DNA of 64,000 nucleotides from Vibrio plantisponsor (GTDB taxonomy: Bacteria; Pseudomonadota; Gammaproteobacteria; Enterobacterales; Vibrionaceae), in assembly GCF_013041605.1 (NCBI RefSeq), contig NZ_JABEQC010000014.1, positions 35,893-99,892 of the forward strand, written 5' to 3'. Numbering within the stretch: position 1 is the stretch's first letter; every line of letters begins with the position of its first letter. Under the pieces are notes generated by a model that was not told the origin of the DNA, searched no databases, and saw nothing but the letters and a program-made list of their open reading frames with translations. The translations under genes were made by a program, and so were the position numbers. Positions 50,742 to 59,307 of the stretch are shown here, one piece after another.

Positions 50742-53009
50742 CTAACCATCTTTTAATATTTTTTTGATATTCTCCTCATTATTGTGAGATGAGTGGACTT
50801 TTATCAAACCTTGGTTGATGGCGTGCTTACAGGATTTTCGCATGTTATTTGATGCAAAGCTGGCAGCAGGCGCATTATCAATCGCTTTCAAATAGACCCA
50901 ATGAGAGCAATTTTCTTTCATACTCAGTTCGCGTGCAGCACTAGTTGCCATCAACAGAATATCCAACAGTTCTTTGTCGTTAATCGCCGTATACGCTCTC
51001 GGCAAAAATGGATAATCGGTAATCCCCATTCGAATAATTCGGTTAATTTTGCGCTCAGGTTGAAACTCTCGAATCCATTGCTGAATCTTCTCAAACATCT
51101 CTTCAGGCGGACTGTCTCTGTCAGTGCTTGGCTCGATGAAAAGTAAGTTTGAATCTGAAAAATGATAAAGCCTTGTCGGTTCATCAATTTTAGATTTTAA
51201 GTATTCTCCAAACGCTCGCTCTAGCTCTAAGCCAGCAGTATAACCGTGTTGAAGATACATGTTACGCAGGAATGGTACGTCAATCATGGCGAAACGAAGA
51301 CGGTCATTCAGCGGTTCATGGATCAGTTCACCAACATGCCAAAGTTCATAGTTTTGGCTGCTTCTTTGCAGTGATTTCGGTAGTTTTGCATTCAACATGC
51401 GTAAGTTGCGCAGCCGTGAACGAGAGTGAGTAAACAAGTTGGTATTGAGTTCTTCAATCTCTTCGTTTTGAGTTTGGATAACGTAGCTTCGACGTAAAAC
51501 TAGTAAAAATAACGCTCCCGCCACAATAAATAGAGTAAAGGTCAATTTTTGTAATTTTGAGTATTGACGCTTCGTCTCTTTAAGTTCGTTTTCCTGACCG
51601 ACTAAGTGCAGCGTTTGCTCAACAAATTCTTTTTGCTGACGGAAAGCATCTTCGCTGATTTGGTTGAGTTTTTCCTGATGGAGATTTTCCAACACGTAGC
51701 TGCGTTTCATGGCTTCAAGCGCCAGAGCATGCTTACCGAGTTGCTCATAACCTTGAGAGAGCAGGCTATAGGCTTGCTGTTCAATATGTTGGTTGCCAAT
51801 CGACTGGCTGATTGCTAATGCTTTCTGAGCATTGAGAATCACTTGTTCGCTTCGATGTTGATGGTAAGCAAGGCTTGCATTAAGCAGCGCAGCTTTCCCT
51901 TTTAGATGAGGAATGTCCGCGTACTGAAGAAGATCTTCGGCACGTTGTAAATACTGTTCCGCGAGCGGGTAGTTATAGAGATGGATATACGTGGCGGCGA
52001 GACTGAGTCGAGTCCCAATGACGCTTTCGATATTGTTGTTATTATTCTCATGATCAATCACGTTGAAATAGTTCACCAACGCGAGGTTGTACTTTCCTAA
52101 ATCAAAGTAGACATCACCCATGCGTTTTAACACCATGGCAAGTTTAGGTGATTTCTCATAGTTATCGTAAAAATCGGCTGCTTCCGATAAGTGAACAAGG
52201 GCTTTATCCAACACGCGTCGCTCAAAGAATAACTGAGCCAATAATGTGTTGGTTCTTGCCAGTCTGGCGCTTGAGTTTGACTCGATAGAACTCCAGTAAG
52301 CTATCAGCAGTTCTGAGAGCGCAAGGTTGTAGCGTTCATGTTCTAAGTAGTGGCTACCGACAACGATGTGAAAGTCGATCTTTGTATCTTCAGACTGGAT
52401 AAACTCTAGGTCTTCTTTCAGTTCAATAAACAGTTTGTTGGCCAGCTCAACGTCATCAGCTTTAGAGGCGATTTCAGCCCGTAATAACTTAATTTTGTAG
52501 CCAATTCCTCGAGCAGGAAACTCTTTGCTTCGTAAGGATTCGTATTGCTGGGTGATTTCACGCAGTCTTTCTCGCGCCGCATTCACATCGTTGTTGTCCT
52601 GCCAGCGCAGGCGAACTTGCAGTAGCTGAATTTCCAACTGTAGATAGGGAAGGTTGAACTCTTGCGTGGTGTTAAAAGCGTCATCCAAAAGGCGAAATGC
52701 AGCAATCGGATAGCCGAGATTAAACTCGGCTTGTGCAAGGATTTTCATCGCGTCTACCGTGCTCGCAGGCGTGCGCAGACGACTATCGGTTTCGTCCCTA
52801 GCAACGGTGGATGGGTTTTGTTCGGATTTCTCCGCCATCTTCCTTGCGGTTAAATACTCACTTGTGAGTTCTTTAGCTTGTTGCGGCGATATTTCTATCA
52901 GGCTTTCAGCTTCGTTCAGCGTCGGTGAAGAATACGGTGCCGCATGTGAGAATACTGAAAAAAAGAAAAGAGCTAGAGAAAACCAACGCTTCCAGCGAAT
53001 ACATCCCAT
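50742..53009 (-). CDS. TPR-repeat membrane protein with degenerate GGDEF-like C-terminal domain
   Basis: 755 residues: signal peptide (MGCIRWKRWF, LALFFFSVFSHA), a periplasmic region of about ten TPR-like helical pairs (roughly 85-445, for example KRMGDVYFDLGKYNLALVNY), a coiled segment, one transmembrane helix at 489-506, and a cytoplasmic domain from about 530. That domain follows the GGDEF fold (FAMIDVPFLRNMYLQHGYTA, then LYHFSDSNLLFIEP) but has FSDSN where GGDEF should be, so it is predicted inactive. It may bind nucleotide or signal to the neighbouring cyclase. It lies 17 bases after queF on the same strand. Confidence 0.75.
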   Translation of the reverse strand: MGCIRWKRWFSLALFFFSVFSHAAPYSSPTLNEAESLIEISPQQAKELTSEYLTARKMAEKSEQNPSTVARDETDSRLRTPASTVDAMKILAQAEFNLGYPIAAFRLLDDAFNTTQEFNLPYLQLEIQLLQVRLRWQDNNDVNAARERLREITQQYESLRSKEFPARGIGYKIKLLRAEIASKADDVELANKLFIELKEDLEFIQSEDTKIDFHIVVGSHYLEHERYNLALSELLIAYWSSIESNSSARLARTNTLLAQLFFERRVLDKALVHLSEAADFYDNYEKSPKLAMVLKRMGDVYFDLGKYNLALVNYFNVIDHENNNNNIESVIGTRLSLAATYIHLYNYPLAEQYLQRAEDLLQYADIPHLKGKAALLNASLAYHQHRSEQVILNAQKALAISQSIGNQHIEQQAYSLLSQGYEQLGKHALALEAMKRSYVLENLHQEKLNQISEDAFRQQKEFVEQTLHLVGQENELKETKRQYSKLQKLTFTLFIVAGALFLLVLRRSYVIQTQNEEIEELNTNLFTHSRSRLRNLRMLNAKLPKSLQRSSQNYELWHVGELIHEPLNDRLRFAMIDVPFLRNMYLQHGYTAGLELERAFGEYLKSKIDEPTRLYHFSDSNLLFIEPSTDRDSPPEEMFEKIQQWIREFQPERKINRIIRMGITDYPFLPRAYTAINDKELLDILLMATSAARELSMKENCSHWVYLKAIDNAPAASFASNNMRKSCKHAINQGLIKVHSSHNNEENIKKILKDG

Positions 53010-53026
53010 CCTGAATTGTGTCCTTT

Positions 53027-53872
53027 TTATTGGCGAGCCATACGTTTGTTATCTTGTGGAGCGGCTTGTTCTGTTGATCGGAACGGGTTGATATCTAGGC
53101 CGCCACGTCGAGTATAACGAGCAAATACAGTCAATTGTTCCGGTTTGCAGAAGCGAGTGATGTCGGTAAATATACGCTCAACACATTGTTCGTGGAACTC
53201 ATTGTGTTCACGGAAAGAGACTATATAACGTAAAAGCGCTTCGCGGTTAATTTTTGGACCACGATACTCAATTTCAACGCTGCCCCAGTCCGGCTGATTG
53301 GTGATCAGACAGTTTGATTTCAAAAGGTGGCTATGCAGAGTTTCGCTAACAATAGTATCTTCCGCTGCACCTTCTAGCTGTGATTCGTCGAAATCGTAGC
53401 TATCAATTTCGATGTCTTGATCGTCAATACAAGTGCCTTTCATTGTCACAATAGGCTCTGCCGTGTAATCACCTAAAGGCTTGACCTTAACCTCAACAGT
53501 TTCACCAGCACAAGCAGAGAGATCCGTAATCAAATGTTGTTCAACCTGTTGCCAGTTTTCAAACTTAGTTTGGTTAAAGCTGTTCAGATAAAGTTTGAAC
53601 GACTTCGACTCAATTAAATTTGCACTGGTAGCAGGGATCGCAACTTCGCCGATAGCCACTTGTGGCAGACCTTTGGTATTCAACCAAGACAACTCATAAA
53701 GTGTCCAGATATCACAGCCTTTAAACGGCAGTTCACTACCTAAATTCAGGTCATCACGGTTTAAGCTACGTGGTACAGGTTGCAGTAGTGTTGGGTCATA
53801 CTGATGTGAGTAATCGGTTTTTTTACCTAAAGTCAGACCTGCTAACTCTTTGGCATCGGAATATTTGCTCAT
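53027..53872 (-). CDS. queF: NADPH-dependent 7-cyano-7-deazaguanine reductase
   Basis: Reduces preQ0 to preQ1 in queuosine synthesis. 281 residues, the long bimodular (type II) QueF of gamma-proteobacteria. The substrate-binding Glu and catalytic Cys lie in ESKSFKLYLNSFNQTKF and LLKSNCLITNQPDWGSVEIE. C-terminal EHNEFHEQCVERIFTDI and YTRRGGLDINPFRS are conserved. Divergent from syd, as in E. coli. Confidence 0.95.
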   Translation of the reverse strand: MSKYSDAKELAGLTLGKKTDYSHQYDPTLLQPVPRSLNRDDLNLGSELPFKGCDIWTLYELSWLNTKGLPQVAIGEVAIPATSANLIESKSFKLYLNSFNQTKFENWQQVEQHLITDLSACAGETVEVKVKPLGDYTAEPIVTMKGTCIDDQDIEIDSYDFDESQLEGAAEDTIVSETLHSHLLKSNCLITNQPDWGSVEIEYRGPKINREALLRYIVSFREHNEFHEQCVERIFTDITRFCKPEQLTVFARYTRRGGLDINPFRSTEQAAPQDNKRMARQ

Positions 53873-53980
53873 ACTTAATGCTTAATTCGATTAGAATAGG
53901 CAGAATTTTACGCAATACCGCAGCCTGTGTCATCAAAGGGCTGCTAGTTAGCTCATCGAAATTGAACAGTGGAGATTTTC

Positions 53981-54532
53981 ATGGCGCATTCTGTTGCAGA
54001 AGCCTTACATACTTTTAGTCAGCGCTATCTAGATGCTTATCAAGCCGCACACCAACATTTACCTGAAAACGAAGAGTTGGCGGACTGGGTTTCACCGTGC
54101 GTTGAGCAAAAGTTTGAGCATAGTGTGTATTGGCAGCCTGTGGTCAGAAATGAAGCCGCTGATCTTACTAATGTCGAGAATGGAATCGAGATTGCTTTGC
54201 ATGAAGATATTCATGCTTTTTACGGCATTCAATACAGTGCGGATATGGCAGCGAGCTGGAACGGTAATGCGCTTAATTTATTGCAAGTTTGGAGTGATGA
54301 AGATTACCAACGTTTGCAAGAGAACATTCTCGGCCATCTGGTTATGCAGCGTCGTTTGAAGCAGAAACCAACGGTATTTATTGCAACCACCGACGATGAA
54401 ATGGAAGTGGTATCGATTTGTAATCTGACTGGCAACGTTATTCTCGAAAAATTAGGCACAGATAACCGCCAAGTGCTCAGTGAGGATGTTGCTAGCTTTT
54501 TGCTGCAACTTGAGCCAGAGGTAGACGCATAA
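53981..54532 (+). CDS. syd: SecY-interacting protein Syd
   Basis: 183-residue acidic cytoplasmic protein that binds SecY and can displace SecA. The conserved DWVSPCVEQKFEHSVYWQPV and EIALHEDIHAFYGIQYSADM and LNLLQVWSDEDYQRLQENI match the family. The ATG at 53981 follows GGAG; an upstream GTG is in frame but adjacent to that site. The stop overlaps the next start by one base (TAATG). Confidence 0.94.
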   Translation: MAHSVAEALHTFSQRYLDAYQAAHQHLPENEELADWVSPCVEQKFEHSVYWQPVVRNEAADLTNVENGIEIALHEDIHAFYGIQYSADMAASWNGNALNLLQVWSDEDYQRLQENILGHLVMQRRLKQKPTVFIATTDDEMEVVSICNLTGNVILEKLGTDNRQVLSEDVASFLLQLEPEVDA

Positions 54533-55308
54533 TGTACGTGGTTGAGCTAGAGTTTGAATGTTTTGATAACACCACGATCACCGCAGTAGATAAAGCAATC
54601 AATGGATTGATGGATGCGCTGCGTTTTAACGGTCAGGTATTAGGTCGTGAGTTTCCCATCGTCATGGGCGATGGGGAGTTTTCTGTTCGAGTGGTTTGCC
54701 CGGAAAAAGATAGCCTGCATCCAAAGAACCACTCAGACTTTGTCAAAGTGTGTTTTAACCGTCTTTCGGATGCGTGTTTGCTAGCACCAAAGTTTCGCTT
54801 GCTTGGCAGAGATATTAATTCTGAGCAAGCTGCGGAAGAAGAAACCCCTAGCTGGCAGGTTCTTTATACCACCTATGTTCATACCTGTTCTCCACTGCGT
54901 AGTGGTGAAACCTTGTTGCCGATTCCTCTTTATCGCAATGAAGCGACGTTTAATGGCGATCATAAGGCAGTTGTTAAATGGCAGACAGAGTGGCAGGCGT
55001 GTGACGAGCTACAAATGGCAGGGGGCTGCAAAGCGGAACATGCAGCTTTGAAAGAGATTTGCGATGTAGACAGTGACTTATTCCGTCGTGGTTGGAATTT
55101 AAGTAAACGTATTGAATACATTACTAAAATACCGACTTACTACTATCAATACCGTGTTGGCGGTAAAAGCTTGGCGGATGAAAAAGCACGCCCTTGTCCT
55201 AAATGTGGCGGGGAATGGCTACTGGATGAACCTCTGCATGATATCTTTTATTTTAAATGTGATAGCTGCCGAATCGTTTCCAATATTTCGTGGGATCACT
55301 TGAAGTAG
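54532..55308 (+). CDS. DUF2310 zinc-ribbon protein
   Basis: 258 residues. An N-terminal domain of unknown fold (MYVVELEFECFDNTTITAVD, VRVVCPEKDSLHPKNHSDFV) and a C-terminal zinc ribbon CPKCGGEWLL...FKCDSCRIVSN. The family is annotated as possible nucleic-acid-binding. It is translationally coupled to syd, a conserved pair; no function can be given. Confidence 0.85.
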   Translation: MYVVELEFECFDNTTITAVDKAINGLMDALRFNGQVLGREFPIVMGDGEFSVRVVCPEKDSLHPKNHSDFVKVCFNRLSDACLLAPKFRLLGRDINSEQAAEEETPSWQVLYTTYVHTCSPLRSGETLLPIPLYRNEATFNGDHKAVVKWQTEWQACDELQMAGGCKAEHAALKEICDVDSDLFRRGWNLSKRIEYITKIPTYYYQYRVGGKSLADEKARPCPKCGGEWLLDEPLHDIFYFKCDSCRIVSNISWDHLK

Positions 55309-55336
55309 TCGAGCTGAAAATATCGGTTTGAAAAAG

Positions 55337-55370
55337 CAAAAGGGCTCCAATCGGAGCCCTTTACTATTTT
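55337..55370. terminator. Terminator between the DUF2310 gene and metQ
   Basis: AAAGGGCTCC-AATC-GGAGCCCTTT perfect 10-bp stem between convergent genes, with flanking A/T runs. Confidence 0.8.
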
Positions 55371-55403
55371 CGATAACTGATAGTGATAACAGAAGGTTAT
55401 CGA

Positions 55404-56213
55404 TTACCAGCCTTTAACCGCGCCACCTTGGAAGATGTCAGATGCAGCTTTTGCTACTTCATCTGTTTGGTACGCTTTTAGGAACGTTTGTACGTTTTCA
55501 GCGTTTACGTTGTCTTCACGAGCAACAAGCAGGTTCACGTATGGTGATTCTTTGTTTTCTACGAAGATACCATCTTTCTCAGGAGTCAGATTGATAGAGC
55601 TTGCGTAAGTCGTGTTGATGATAGAAAGCGCTACGTCATCAAGAGAACGTGGAAGTTGAGCTGCGTCTAGTTCAACAATCTTGATGTTTTTAGGGTTTTC
55701 TACGATATCACGAACAGTAGCTAGAAGACCTACGTCTTCACGTAGTTTTAGCAGACCTTGTTGCTCAAGAAGTAGCAGAGAGCGACCTAGGTTAGTCGGA
55801 TCGTTTGGTACTGCAATACGGTCACCGTCTTGGATCTCATCAACAGATTTTACTTGCTTAGAGTAGCCAGCGATTGGGTAAACAAAGGTATTACCTGCAA
55901 TAGCCAGTTTGTAGCCACGGTCAGCAATTTGCTGATCTAAGTATGGCTTGTGTTGGAATGCGTTTGCATCGATTGAACCGTCATCAAGCGCAGCGTTTGG
56001 CGTTACGTAATCAGTGAAAGTTACAAGTTCAACATCTAGGTTATATTTGTCTTTTGCAATTTTCGCAGCCACTTCTGCTACTTGAGCTTCAGCACCCGCA
56101 ATAACACCAATTTTTACTTTGCTGGTATCCGCTTCTTTCTCACCACAGCCAGCTAGTACAAGCGCAGATGCCGCAGCAGCAATGGTCAGTAAACTTTTAA
56201 GATTGAATTTCAT
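55404..56213 (-). CDS. metQ: Methionine ABC transporter substrate-binding lipoprotein MetQ
   Basis: 269-residue periplasmic lipoprotein (NlpA family) binding D/L-methionine. Signal peptide with lipobox LVLAGCGEKE, then VKIGVIAGAEAQVAEVAAKI, YVTPNAALDDGSIDANAFQH (DANxFQH signature) and AVPNDPTNLGRSLLLLEQQG. Third gene of metN-metI-metQ. Expected to be repressed by MetJ via the operator at 58093-58116. Confidence 0.96.
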   Translation of the reverse strand: MKFNLKSLLTIAAAASALVLAGCGEKEADTSKVKIGVIAGAEAQVAEVAAKIAKDKYNLDVELVTFTDYVTPNAALDDGSIDANAFQHKPYLDQQIADRGYKLAIAGNTFVYPIAGYSKQVKSVDEIQDGDRIAVPNDPTNLGRSLLLLEQQGLLKLREDVGLLATVRDIVENPKNIKIVELDAAQLPRSLDDVALSIINTTYASSINLTPEKDGIFVENKESPYVNLLVAREDNVNAENVQTFLKAYQTDEVAKAASDIFQGGAVKGW

Positions 56214-56246
56214 GGTAATCTCCTTGTTAGAAATTCTTGTATCGTT

Positions 56247-56924
56247 TTATCTGTGATCAACGCGGCGTACGAATGCATCACCGATTGATTGAATTATTTG
56301 TACTAGAACAATAAGCATGACAACGGTTACTGCCATTATCACCACATCGTAACGGTGGAAGCCGTAACGAATAGCCACATCACCTAGGCCGCCGCCGCCC
56401 ACTGTACCTGCCATCGCTGAGTAGCTCACAAGAGTAACTAGCGTGATCGTTACAGAGTTAAGAATGGTCGGCATTGCTTCTGGTAACAGCACCTTGCGAA
56501 TAATTTGCATTGGTGTTGCGCCCATAGATTGTGCAGCTTCAACAAGACCAGTTGGAACTTCCAATAATGCCCCTTCAATCAAGCGAGCAACAAAAGGAAT
56601 TGCGCCGATAGTCAGAGGTACGATTGCTGCTGTTGTGCCAATGAACGTGCCCACAAGCAATTTGGTTACTGGGATAATCGCTACCATCAACACAAGAAAC
56701 GGTACTGAACGACCAATGTTGACGATTGCGCCAAGTATGCTGTTCAACTTAGTGTTTTCTAGCAAACCACCTTTTTTAGTCGTGTGCAGAATAACGCCTA
56801 GTGGAATACCCAGCGCGAAACCAATAACGCCAGCAACAGCTACCATATACAAAGTCTGCCAAGTTGCTGTTAAAAGCAGGTCACCGTTTAGTGATAACCA
56901 GTTAGCAATGGTATTAAAGGACAT
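56247..56924 (-). CDS. metI: Methionine ABC transporter permease MetI
   Basis: 225-residue inner membrane permease with five hydrophobic segments and the EAA loop LVEAAQSMGATPMQIIRKVL. The ATG at 56924 follows GAGGTG and overlaps the end of metN by 11 bases; the TTG two codons earlier is less likely. Part of metNIQ. Confidence 0.96.
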   Translation of the reverse strand: MSFNTIANWLSLNGDLLLTATWQTLYMVAVAGVIGFALGIPLGVILHTTKKGGLLENTKLNSILGAIVNIGRSVPFLVLMVAIIPVTKLLVGTFIGTTAAIVPLTIGAIPFVARLIEGALLEVPTGLVEAAQSMGATPMQIIRKVLLPEAMPTILNSVTITLVTLVSYSAMAGTVGGGGLGDVAIRYGFHRYDVVIMAVTVVMLIVLVQIIQSIGDAFVRRVDHR

Positions 56925-57948
56925 AACCAAGCACCTCTACTTTTACTTTATTGTCACGAAGGTATTGAATTGCAGCGTTATCGTTTTCTTCATCACCGAA
57001 GATTTCCGCTACCATCATGCCGAACTTCACACCGCCAGCGTAATCAAGATCTGAACTCAGGATGCTGACATCAATGTTGAATTTGCGCGAAATTTGCGAC
57101 ATCAACGGTGCATCAACAGTTGCGCCGGTAAATTCCAAACGAACTAATGGGTAACTGCCTTGCACTCGTGTTGGCTGCAAACGTGCTTGGTAATCATCAG
57201 GAATCGATAAATCCAGTGTTGAACGAATGAACTGATGAGCAAGTTCTGTTTTTGGATGAGCAAAAATATCACCCACAGAACCTTTCTCTACTAATTCACC
57301 GTCACCGATGATAGCCACTTCATGACATATACTTTTTACTACATCCATCTCGTGGGTAATCAACAAGATAGTGATGTTTAACTTACGGTTAATTTCTTTC
57401 AAGAGCTCAAGAATCGACTGCGTAGTCGCAGGATCGAGAGCACTGGTTGCTTCATCACACAGCAACACTTTTGGATCAGATGCCAGAGCACGAGCTATCG
57501 CAACACGTTGCTTTTGACCACCACTTAGATTTGATGGGTAAGTGTCACGTTTCTCTGACAAGCCAACCAACTGAAGAAGTTCAGAAACTTTCTTCTCAAT
57601 ATGATTAACACTTTTACCAGCAAGCTCTAATGGCAGAGCTACGTTTTCAAACACTGTACGTGAAGAAAGCAGATTAAAATGCTGGAAAATCATGCCGATG
57701 TTACGGCGTGCTTCACTCAATTGCTTCGAGCTCAGCTTAGTAAGGTCAACACCATCAACAATAACGCTACCGTTAGTTGGTCGTTCTAACATGTTCACAC
57801 AACGAATCAGCGTACTTTTACCAGCACCTGATGAGCCAATAACACCAAAGATCGTGCCTTGTTGGATGTTAAGGTTGATGTCTTTTAAAGCATTGATTTC
57901 TTTCGTGCCTTGATAAAACACCTTGTTGACGTGACTAATCTCAATCAT
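56914..57948 (-). CDS. metN: Methionine ABC transporter ATP-binding protein MetN
   Basis: 344 residues. ABC ATPase with Walker A GSSGAGKST, Q-loop FQHFNLLSSRTVF, signature LSGGQKQRVAIARALA, Walker B VLLCDEATSALDP and H-loop THEMD. The C-terminal 100 residues form the NIL/ACT-like domain that senses methionine (trans-inhibition). First gene of metNIQ, divergent from gmhB, as in E. coli. Confidence 0.97.
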   Translation of the reverse strand: MIEISHVNKVFYQGTKEINALKDINLNIQQGTIFGVIGSSGAGKSTLIRCVNMLERPTNGSVIVDGVDLTKLSSKQLSEARRNIGMIFQHFNLLSSRTVFENVALPLELAGKSVNHIEKKVSELLQLVGLSEKRDTYPSNLSGGQKQRVAIARALASDPKVLLCDEATSALDPATTQSILELLKEINRKLNITILLITHEMDVVKSICHEVAIIGDGELVEKGSVGDIFAHPKTELAHQFIRSTLDLSIPDDYQARLQPTRVQGSYPLVRLEFTGATVDAPLMSQISRKFNIDVSILSSDLDYAGGVKFGMMVAEIFGDEENDNAAIQYLRDNKVKVEVLGYVL

Positions 57949-58092
57949 TGAAAAACCTGCGCAGGGATAAATCTTGGTTGTTTTGTAACGAGTTACCTTT
58001 GTATTACTAAAAAAGTAGCAACAACAGAATAAAATATTTAACTCGTTCTAACTTGGTAGAGGATGCTATGGCTTAACTAAGTTCAAGTCAAT

Positions 58093-58124
58093 AGATATTT
58101 TTACGTCTAGACGTCTAAATGGTT
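58093..58124. promoter_or_regulatory. MetJ operator (tandem met boxes) upstream of metN
   Basis: Adjacent 8-base units: AGATATTT, TTACGTCT, AGACGTCT (perfect met box at 58109-58116) and AAATGGTT. At least two strong units suit cooperative MetJ-SAM binding. The array lies about 150 bases from the metN ATG. Confidence 0.8.
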
Positions 58125-58206
58125 GTTTGAGTGATACTGTTAAGTAATTAGATAGTGATGAAAGAAATAAAGCGTGCAATAATTCGTGTAGTTTGACTTT
58201 AAAGAG

Positions 58207-58773
58207 ATGAATATTTTGGCGAAACCAGCTGTGTTTTTAGACCGTGACGGCGTAATAAATGTCGATCATGGCTATGTAAGCGACGAACATGATTTTGAGT
58301 TTATCGACGGTGTTTTTGAAGCCGCGAAAACACTGCATGAAATGGGCTATCTACTTGTATTGGTGACCAACCAGTCGGGTATCGCTCGTGGCATGTTCAG
58401 TGAAGATCGTTTTCTGTCATTAACACAGTGGATGGACTGGAACTTCGTTGATAATGGCGTTGAGCTTGATGGTATCTACTACTGTCCTCACCATCCAGAG
58501 CATGGTGTAGGCAAGTATAAAGAAGATTGTGATTGTCGTAAGCCAAAGCCGGGTATGTTTATCTCTGCTCGTGACTTTTTGAAGATCGATATGGCGAACT
58601 CTGTGATGGTGGGTGACAAAGCGGAAGACATGATGGCCGCAGAAGCAGCCGGAGTCGGTACCAAGATCTTAGTTCGTACAGGCAAGCCTGTGACTGAAAA
58701 AGGTGAAAGTTTAGCCACTATTGTACTGGACAGTTTGCGCGAAGTGCCTAACTATTTAAAAGAGCGTAAATAA
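58207..58773 (+). CDS. gmhB: D-glycero-beta-D-manno-heptose-1,7-bisphosphate 7-phosphatase
   Basis: HAD-family phosphatase in ADP-heptose (LPS core) synthesis. 188 residues with FLDRDGVINVDHGYV (nucleophile and acid), LVLVTNQSGIARGMF, zinc-binding CPHHPEHG...CDCRKPKPGM and VGDKAEDMMAAEAAG. The ATG at 58207 follows its purine run AAAGAG with no spacing, whereas a TTG at 58216 would start MAKPAVFLDRDG with ideal spacing, so the true start may be three codons later. Confidence 0.94.
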   Translation: MNILAKPAVFLDRDGVINVDHGYVSDEHDFEFIDGVFEAAKTLHEMGYLLVLVTNQSGIARGMFSEDRFLSLTQWMDWNFVDNGVELDGIYYCPHHPEHGVGKYKEDCDCRKPKPGMFISARDFLKIDMANSVMVGDKAEDMMAAEAAGVGTKILVRTGKPVTEKGESLATIVLDSLREVPNYLKERK

Positions 58774-58821
58774 TACCATTACTAGTAATCGGTAGTTGAG
58801 ACATTGCTGGGGTTGGTATTA
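58771..58821. repeat. 51-base element with TAATACCA inverted ends
   Basis: TAATACCA (58771-58778) and TGGTATTA (58814-58821), starting within the gmhB stop codon. The interior is not palindromic. It resembles the ends of the element at 48761-48902 only in the TACC core. Confidence 0.35.
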
Positions 58822-58822
58822 A

Positions 58823-58847
58823 GAGGTCGCTTAGGCGGCCTTTTTTA
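58823..58847 (+). terminator. Terminator of gmhB
   Basis: AGGTCGC-TTAG-GCGGCCT (one G-U pair) followed by six T. Confidence 0.8.
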
Positions 58848-58868
58848 TTATTTGAAGAGAGAATCATC

Positions 58869-59228
58869 ATGAATAGAAACGATATCCTAGTCGCATTCTG
58901 CTTGGTGGCGCTACCCTTGACTGCACTAACGGCGTGTTCAAATTCAACCGAAGTCGATGGACTTAAAGTTAGGGACAGTGATTTTCAACATTACCTTTGC
59001 GACGATGAGAAGCAGTTTGATGTAGCTTACGTATCAGAAGAAAACGCAGTGTTAAAGACCTCGGAAAGCCTGTATCGCTTGGTTCGTATTCCTTCCGGCT
59101 CTGGAGCGAAGTACATATTGGATGACCACACTTCTGCGGTAGTGAATCCTGTTACCTTGTTCACGAAAGGGGATGACGCTAGGTTAGAAGTCAAAGGTAT
59201 TATTTATAAAACTTGCCGGATTGAGTGA
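58869..59228 (+). CDS. MliC-like lipoprotein (C-type lysozyme inhibitor fold)
   Basis: 119 residues. The signal peptide ends in lipobox L20-T-A-C23. The mature part has YLCDDEKQFDVAYVSEENAV and the conserved inhibitory loop SGSGAKY, then a C-terminal Cys (TC) that could pair with YLC. This matches the MliC/PliC family of lysozyme inhibitors. Exposure to host or predator lysozyme is a plausible role. It stands alone with its own terminator. Confidence 0.8.
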   Translation: MNRNDILVAFCLVALPLTALTACSNSTEVDGLKVRDSDFQHYLCDDEKQFDVAYVSEENAVLKTSESLYRLVRIPSGSGAKYILDDHTSAVVNPVTLFTKGDDARLEVKGIIYKTCRIE

Positions 59229-59263
59229 AATTTTGCTTATATATGGCCTTGAGTAGAAGTAGT

Positions 59264-59286
59264 GCGGTGGTTTTCCACCGCTTTTA
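59264..59286 (+). terminator. Terminator after the MliC-like gene
   Basis: GCGGTGG-TTTT-CCACCGC plus T4, 22 bases before the treR ATG. Confidence 0.8.
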
Positions 59287-59307
59287 TCACCTTGCAGACC
59301 ATATTTC

